From NCBI GenBank assembly GCA_032622095.1, contig CP136067.1, positions 134,047,990 to 134,111,989 on the forward strand: a DNA stretch of 64,000 nucleotides, given 5' to 3'. This document shows positions 57,651-64,000 of this stretch, piece by piece. The position numbers and the translations under genes were made by a program. The number at the start of each line of letters is the position of its first letter. Position 1 is the stretch's first letter. The DNA is from Siphonodentalium dalli (Eukaryota; Mollusca; Scaphopoda; Gadilida; Siphonodentaliidae). The notes below the pieces were generated by a model, which saw nothing but the letters and a program-made list of their open reading frames with translations, ran no database searches and was not told where the DNA came from.

Positions 57651-58354
57651 TTTTGCGTTAAAATTTCACAACGTCGACAAATTGTGACCAAATTAAGCCA
57701 CTTGAACAATTATATCTTCTCAGCTGTCATATTTATATGGGGGCGGGAATCAGAACATTCGTGTAGAGAGCTAGCCAACAGAGATATATAGAAGAAAGCA
57801 TTAAACTTATATTTACCGTTCTATTTAAGAGATGCATATATTTTTTTGCAACATGAGGAACCTTCAACCGCCAGGGGATGGCATGTTAAAACAGCTCATG
57901 TATTATAACAAAATTGAGTCTGTCCCATATTTTCCAAAATAAAGATACAATTTGTCAAGAGAAGAGAGATGTACATGTATAGAAGGACTGTTAATAGTGG
58001 TTATAGTGTGCAGTCAAATATAGTTTCTTTTGAGATAAAAGAAATATCAGTCAGTTGCACAAGCCTTTTCAGAATCCCCCAAGACTGGTATCGGAGAACG
58101 CTAGATCTGTCCGATACAGAGGATTTCTTTAATTTTTTAGAACAGACGCATAGCTTAAAATAAACACATTGAATGTTCGATTAAAAAAATATAATGTCTG
58201 AAGTACATTTACGCGCAGTTGTAAATAATTAATACTTCTTTATTGCAGGGACGAATTAATCGCGATAAACAAAATGGCAATAACTCCGAGAAGGTGAGCT
58301 ATTACTAATAACCCACGTATAAGAATGACGTTTTGTGATGCAATTTGGATATAT

Positions 58355-58575
58355 GGATTGGGGTTTAATGTCGCTTTTAACAACTAAGGCCATATCAAGG
58401 ACATTGCCAGTTTTAGTGGTGGAGGAAATCCGCACACTTACGGCCAATCTAACAGTGATTGCAATGGCCGATATACTCGTCGCCCATGTGCAGAAAACCG
58501 TCGGCCATCGGCGAGTAACTGGCTTGGTAATTGTGACTGGGTTGTACCCCTTACCGACTGAGCCACGGAGACCCC
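58355..58575 (-). repeat. tRNA-headed SINE, copy 3 of 3 (internally deleted)
   Basis: On the minus strand the head is GGGGTCTCCGTGGCTCAGTC, with an A-box-like GTGGCTCAGTCGGTAAG. The B-box region is missing. The body GCCAGTTACTCGCCGATGGC to AATTCGCCTCCACC-type sequence and the end GACATTAAACCCCAATCC are retained. Confidence 0.7.
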
Positions 58576-58674
58576 GCCATTTGGATATACAACTTATGAG
58601 AATACGTGTAATAACTTGAGCAAGAATATTCTCTATTCCCACCAAATGTCCAAAACAGAGGGTTTCACATCAAT

Positions 58675-59064
58675 TTAACCTTTTACCCAACAAAACGGCC
58701 AAAACCGGCCAAATAAATCTTCAACAGCCTAAACTATCTTCGGTCTGTCTCAATTGAACCATACAAATATGGATATCATTGGAACCGGCTCCTTGACCAC
58801 AGTTTGATAGTTACAGTTATGCCCTGTGCCAATGCATTCTCTTATATATGCGAGTCGACCATAGGTCGCCTCGCATATATAAGAGAATGCATTGGCCTAA
58901 AAAAAAACACTTTTTACCATTTTTTCTTACATTCTTTAACAATTTTATAATTTTTAATGTGTTAAGCCAATGCATTCTCTTATATATACGAGGCGACCTA
59001 TGGTCGACTCGCATATATAAGAGAATGCATTGGCACAGGGCCCTTCTGTTGGGTAAAGGGTTAA
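58675..59064 (-). mobile_element. TTAA-flanked MITE with two complete hairpin cassettes (copy E3)
   Basis: A 390 bp element with TTAA at both ends, TTAACCTTTTACCCAACA at the left and TGTTGGGTAAAGGGTTAA at the right. The hairpins at 58828-58896 and 58966-59034 are both intact. It is the best preserved of the three copies and gives the clearest evidence of a TTAA target duplication. Confidence 0.85.
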
Positions 59065-59250
59065 CCTGGGCAACGCCGGTAACCCTGCTAGTGTGACATG
59101 CGATTGATAGAGATCCAATATATTGTTCAATCCATCTCGATGTTTACACATACATGTGATGCCCCTTGCTATAGAGATACAAATAGCATGCAAGTTGTCA
59201 TTCTCGATATTGTGACATCCCCACCCCTGTACCCGTTATATAACACTCAC

Positions 59251-59581
59251 CCGATTTCTCGAAAATATCTGCGCCGGTCTCTCGGCTGTATAACTCTCGC
59301 TGGCTAGTGTGACATGTTGATGTTTCGGTGTTAAAAGAGAATCTGCTACATTCGCTTCGAGAACACAACAGTGCGCATTTCAAAACAGATGTGGTCATGG
59401 TGGTCACGCGACCGTTGCAGCCGCCAAGATGTACATGTACACCAATATTCGAAGTGGTCTGCGGCGCCGTCAAACGAAAATAGTCGCCATCTATGTCGTA
59501 CGCATCTGCATTAACCATAACGCAATTCACGATAATGAAAAACGCGAACATGCAGCCATAGCCCATGACGATGTGATTCAT
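59251..59581 (-). CDS. Signal peptide plus PAN/apple-like segment (first exon of PAN-WSC gene)
   Basis: The start of a secreted protein. The ATG is at 59581 and a hydrophobic signal peptide follows (MGYGCMFAFFIIVNCVMVNA, cleavage likely after NA about residue 26). Next come DAYDIDGDYFRLTAPQTTS, HLGGCNGRVTTMTTS and VLKCALLCSRSECSRFSFNT with STCHTSQRE: 'C ... L-x-C-x-x-x-C ... C-x-x-F-x-F ... C' is the PAN/apple pattern. The donor is TCGG/GTGAGT at 59251/59250, leaving phase 1, which fits the phase-1 exons at 51707-51844 and 38870-39007. With those and the last exon the product is about 210-257 residues: signal peptide, PAN-like region, WSC domain, with no membrane anchor. The link across a 20 kb intron is inferred from strand, order and phase. 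Confidence 0.72.
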
Positions 59582-59899
59582 ATGTGCATATGAGTATACG
59601 GAAAGTCAAATGACGTATGACTAGTTGTCTGCGCACTTCTCAAACCATAAACCAGTATGATATGTTTATCAGTTGCCAACAACGCCAGCCTTTGCAGTTT
59701 AGGTGTCGTTATGGTGACATTTACATTCGATATACGTTGGCAATTTGTGGGTCGATCAAGTTCGTCAAACCTGGTTAACTCGTCACTTAATTTATGTTCT
59801 ATAATAAGGTGGCGCTGAGGTGGCTAAGATTTCACAAGTTGAGAAGAAAGCTGAGTATAAAGCTAACACGAGCTGAGTAGAACTTGTTTACTCGACAAT

Positions 59900-60128
59900 T
59901 TAACCCTTTCATGGTGGGATCTGCACTGGAGCAGCATTAAATATCCTGTGCCAGTGCATTCTCTTAGAGAATGCATTGGCTTACAAGGTCATAGTAAATA
60001 TTGTTAGGCCAAATGCATTGTATTATATATGTGAGGCTCCACATTGAGAGACGCGTATAATTATGTAAGTGTATGCATTGGCACAGGGTTTTCGGAAAAC
60101 TTCAGAAGCTCCAGTCATAGACGGTTAA
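59900..60128 (+). mobile_element. TTAA-flanked MITE with hairpin cassettes (E8)
   Basis: A 229 bp element from TTAACCCTTTCATGGTGGGA to CAGTCATAGACGGTTAA, with TTAA at both ends. The first hairpin (59950-59980) is reduced to its stem tips, and the second (60008-60082) is full length but diverged. The outer sequences differ from E1-E3 beyond CCCTTT. Confidence 0.65.
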
Positions 60129-60146
60129 TCAACGTTATTTTGTGAT

Positions 60147-60466
60147 GAAGGGGTCACTCTCACCACAAAAAGTGCTGAAGGGTACACAGGTTTTTTTTAA
60201 ATGTGCTGAAGGGTACACAAGTTTTGAAATCTCTATCTAAATGACGTTTAGTTTTCGTATCTGCCATGATTTATGTTAGAAAATAATTGTTTATGTTCCA
60301 TATAACATTAAAATGAACTGAAAACAAACTGCTGATAGTCGACAGACTTTCAGAAACACAGTTTACGTAACTGTGTTTGTACCGACCACAAACCCTGTGT
60401 ACCCTTCAGCACATTTTCAAACCCTGTGTACCCTTCAGCATTTTTTTAGGTGAGAGTGACCCCTTC
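60147..60466. mobile_element. Inverted-repeat element, 320 bp
   Basis: The left GAAGGGGTCACTCTCACC and right GGTGAGAGTGACCCCTTC are exact inverted copies. Inside each end, GTGCTGAAGGGTACACA occurs twice on the left and, inverted, twice on the right. The middle is unique, AT-rich and non-coding. No clear target duplication. Confidence 0.75.
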
Positions 60467-60793
60467 AGCGTTACTTGCAGCTATACTTATACCGGTACTG
60501 AATATTTGTTGAATAACATTTTAGTAAATGAGATTTTCAGTGTAATGCATTTTTATATTTCACTATCATACAAATATGCACTATTTCACCTCCTCCCCGA
60601 CGTGGTCAGTTAATCACTTCAATACTGAATGGATTCTCCCATTCAGTTATAAAAATATACATGGAATGGTTTATTATTCATATGGATGGGTGTTCGGGTA
60701 ATAAAAGCAGACCACATATAGACAGAAAAAAATAAAATAAAATAGTAAACTGATTCCTATTCTTTGGTGGGAAATGTCAGGCAATTCTTCAAG

Positions 60794-61362
60794 GATTGTC
60801 CACTTATAAATGGACAATCGGTACCTAAAATGGTCATTAATAAATGGACAATCCAACCACGCGTGGCACGCGAGCTTGGGATTGTCCACTAAATGAAGAC
60901 ATGTTTTGCTAATCCTGCATGTTAGCTTCATATTTAATATGAAGGGCAATAACTCTATAAATAATATTAATTTGCTAAATAACGGTGATTTGTATGAGAA
61001 GAAGTGTTTTGACGAAATAACGGAGATATTTGAAGAAGAGTTGTTGACGAAATAACGGAAATATTCGAAGAAGTGTTTTTAAAGAGCGTCGCCCAAACCT
61101 CCACCAAGCCCACCCACCCAAGGGAAGAATTTGACTTATATTTCACAAAAGTTGATCTGTTGTGGTGTTGCAAATTTCTCACACAAATCTCCGTCATTTG
61201 GTAAAGGTGCATTCTTTATAGAGTTATTACCCTTCAGATTTAATATGAAGCTAACATGCACGATTATCTATATATGTCGTGATTAAGTGGACAATCCCAA
61301 GCTCGCGTGCCACGCGTGGTCGGATTGTCCATTTATTAATGACCATTTATAAGTGGACAATC
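60794..61362. mobile_element. Large palindromic MITE, 569 bp
   Basis: Arms of about 165 bases (60794-60959 and 61217-61362) run from GATTGTCCACTTATAAATGG through CACGCGTGGCACGCGAGCTT and GCATGTTAGCTTCATAT to AATAACTCTATA. The phrase ATTGTCCA(C/T)TTA is repeated within each arm. The left arm has a 20-base insertion. The centre contains two near copies of TTGACGAAATAACGGA. No transposase. Confidence 0.8.
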
Positions 61363-61445
61363 TTATGCGCATTAGGTGGAAATGTTCAAAGTTGAGTAGA
61401 AAGCTTACTTAACACGAGCTGAGTAGAATTAGTTTATTCAATACT

Positions 61446-61680
61446 TTAAGCACTTTATGGTGGTAACTGTAGCTGTGCTGGTGCAGCATTAATTATCATG
61501 TGCCAGAACCTCGCATATATAAGAGAACGCGCTGGCTTACAAGTTCAAGGTAAATAATGTTAGGCCAATGTATTCTCTTCTATGTGCGAGGCTCACTATG
61601 GAACTCACATATATAAGAGAATACATTGGCACAGGGTTTTGGAAAAATTCAGGAAGCTGTCATGGATGGGTTCACATAAA
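61446..61680 (+). mobile_element. MITE with hairpin cassettes, decayed (E9)
   Basis: A relative of the element at 59900-60128: TTAAGCACTTTATGGTGG, then TGCAGCATTAATTATCATGT. It has a reduced hairpin (61502-61536), a spacer GGTAAATAATGTTAGGCC, a full-length hairpin (61564-61630) and ACAGGGTTTTGGAAAAATTC. The right TTAA is not preserved. Confidence 0.55.
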
Positions 61681-61704
61681 TCACAGTTTATCATATATAT
61701 ATAT

Positions 61705-61930
61705 TAAAGTGATGTGAAACACTCCGCTGAGGTGAATAGCAAATAAAACATGGAAAACTAAGTTATTTTAATAAAAGTTATATCCAAAATAGCCAACAAA
61801 CAAATTACACGCAGTGACTATTATTGGCGCAGTCGTCATAATGTTTATAACACATAATGCGTCCCGAATAAAATAGTAAATATTTACATGGATGCATAGT
61901 TTTCGGCACTTTTAGTTCATTGATACCATC
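61705..61930 (+). repeat. Dispersed repeat, copy 2 of 2
   Basis: AAAGTGATGTGAAACACTCC, AATGCGTCCCGAAT and TAGTAAATATTTACA appear as at 12800-13050. Unidentified family. Confidence 0.55.
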
Positions 61931-64000
61931 TTCCAATAGGAATAATGTTACAGTTTGGATTCTAAATAATTGATTTTATTAAATAAAATAGGTCACAATA
62001 TGTATTTAAATGGCTGGGTGCCAAAGAACTGCAATCATTGTAAACTAGTCATTGCTATAGGCAGACAATTACTTTTGAGATTTAAAGGGAGATACATGCA
62101 TGTAATTCATACGTCATATGTAAGTGGCATGTTTTGGAACATGCATTATATTTCTGAAACAAAACTAAATCAAACTGTAGTTGAATCATTCTAAACATCA
62201 TAATACGGAAAGCTAATAGCAGGTTCAGTGACTGTTTCATAACGGGGTATGGTCAAACCTGACCGTCTGGTGGCAATTGTACGCATGAATATGACGACCT
62301 GGTAATCAGTGGAGATTATTTCTTTATTTGTGAACAACAGCAGATACTATAAATATACAGATGGAGACCAACAGACGTTTAAATTAGAGTCGGGACTTCA
62401 TGGTCAATATCCATACATTCAATACATTCAAAAGGAGCAATACTCCAGTCTCAGGTATCCCGTTCTCAGGACTTCCCCAGTTCCCATTTCACTAATGGTT
62501 TTATATCATCATTGGAATGCCTCGCTGACTGCGATAGCCAAGGCAGAGGTCGGATGAAGGTTAACATACCAGCCTGCGATGGACAAGGCGGAGGTCAGAA
62601 GAAGGCTAATTAATATTGTGTAATAAGACATTCCAACTGACCGAATATATGTGAGGTTAAATGTACACAGACAGAAGGTAAATTTCGTGCGATCAGGGAT
62701 GTTAATAGTAGATGTGGGGGGGGGGGGTATTATGTATAATGACAATATGATATTGCGATCTAGAACATTCGATGGTTTATTGTTTCAAATATATTCACTT
62801 TGTTAGAGAACATGGGTTGGGTTGTTTGAAGAATGTGTTCAAAATTGCTTTATTAATATGCTTTCCCGCAAAATAAACCAATACATGTACTCGAGAAGTG
62901 TTCTAACTTGTTCATGAATATATCTAACTTCGAGGATAAACTTCAATTCTGGACGATTAATTTTCTGAAAAATTTGCTATGGCAACCAATGCTGAAATTG
63001 CCACATCAGCGCCACCTTAACACCACGTGTGTACCGATACCATGCATCGATCCAGAGAGACGCAAACAGATAGCATTGAAGGCGAAATATAAAGCACATC
63101 ATTACTTATATTTAAATTATGCATAATCATTCAATATAATTAAGTAGCCCGTGAATATGTGTGTTTTGTCACAACGACACTGGCCAGGAGTGAATCAATA
63201 TTCACTACATACAGAGTGGATGGGTGGCATAATGATAACAACACAAAACACGATATTTTTATTGACATTCCACGGACGCTCGCCTCTTTGTCGAGTCAAA
63301 GTTGTCAAAGTATTAGTGAACTATTCAATGAAAGTGACAGTCAATGACTAGATAATTTACTTATATTACTTCCATGTTCTGTATCCAGGTCAGACAGGTT
63401 ATTGTCGCTAAGTAATCCATTTTGTCTCCGTTATGATTTATATCATGAGAAACGTTTTGTTTTTCGGGAGATTTACTAACTTCACAATATATCAAATTCG
63501 CAAACATAAAAATTCTCAAAGAGTTCATCCTCAAAAAGCTAGTCAAAATCGCTATCGCCCGAAAGTTTACTTGGTCTATACCTGTTAGGAAGGAATAAAA
63601 AACTGTTCTATTAAATTTATGAGACAAAACCAACTACATACATTTCTTGTATATGCTCCAGAACACTCCCGCATAAGATAAACTTTAATTTCCAACTGTT
63701 TGTTATTAACAATGCAATGTAATCACATTATCGGGCTGCTATGATGAAGCGTAACTTTGAAACTGCGCGCCACGACGGGATGCCGGGATGAAAGAGTTAA
63801 ACAAACGTGTGATTTATGTTGACTTAGGCTCATAAATTAATCAATATGGTTTATTATCATCTATATATAGAGATTCATATATATAAATATTAATATTACA
63901 TTATGTGAACACACACCAATTCATACATAACACAGTGTATAATAAATTGAAAATGGTAAACACATATACAAGACAGTCATAACCAGACGTTCATAATCGG
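61931..64000. other. Unassigned sequence at right edge
   Basis: No gene is recognised. A small direct duplication CAAGGCAGAGGTCGGATGAA / CAAGGCGGAGGTCAGAAGAA lies at 62539-62607, and a poly-G tract near 62717-62727. Short frames here have no domains. Confidence 0.35.

Overview
This looks like nuclear DNA of an invertebrate animal. It is AT-rich and intron-bearing, and most of it is repeats and transposon relics. Two host genes can be pieced together from exons whose reading phases match. The mix of a GIY-YIG Penelope-like element, several APE-type LINE families, tRNA-headed SINEs, foldback MITEs, C-type lectin and WSC domains suggests a lophotrochozoan, perhaps a mollusc. The species cannot be fixed from the sequence.

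Host genes. On the plus strand a C-type lectin-like domain is split over two exons (4971-5165 and 16133-16383), both joined in phase 1 across an 11 kb intron. Its 5' exons probably lie outside the window. On the minus strand a small secreted protein gene has a signal peptide plus PAN/apple-like exon (59251-59581), the first half of a WSC domain (38870-39007) and the second half with the stop codon (34881-35047). A fourth exon may lie at 51707-51844. The two genes converge, and their introns hold almost all the mobile DNA.

Layout. 0-2.1 kb: dispersed repeats with GGTCAAGGTCA-type motifs, running into an open Penelope-like RT/GIY-YIG frame (to 4.07 kb) and a TA microsatellite. 5-16 kb: lectin exon, an inverted-repeat element, two tandem arrays (7.2-9.3 kb), a TTAA-flanked MITE and a 5'-truncated LINE. 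16-34 kb: last lectin exon, degenerate tandem repeats, LINE pieces, two kinds of SINE, an almost perfect 195 bp palindrome, a FLYWCH/MULE relic and MITEs. 34-59.6 kb: the PAN-WSC gene; its large intron carries a LINE with intact ORF2 and ORF1 on the gene's own strand, a 143 bp tandem array with embedded MITEs, and a frameshifted Mutator-like/YqaJ transposon gene. 59.6-64 kb: more foldback elements and sequence with no recognisable content.

The most unusual structure is a roughly 69 bp hairpin cassette (stem near CCAATGCATTCTCTTATATA). It occurs about 14 times, mostly in pairs, inside non-autonomous elements whose termini differ from one another. It behaves like a module shared between MITE families.
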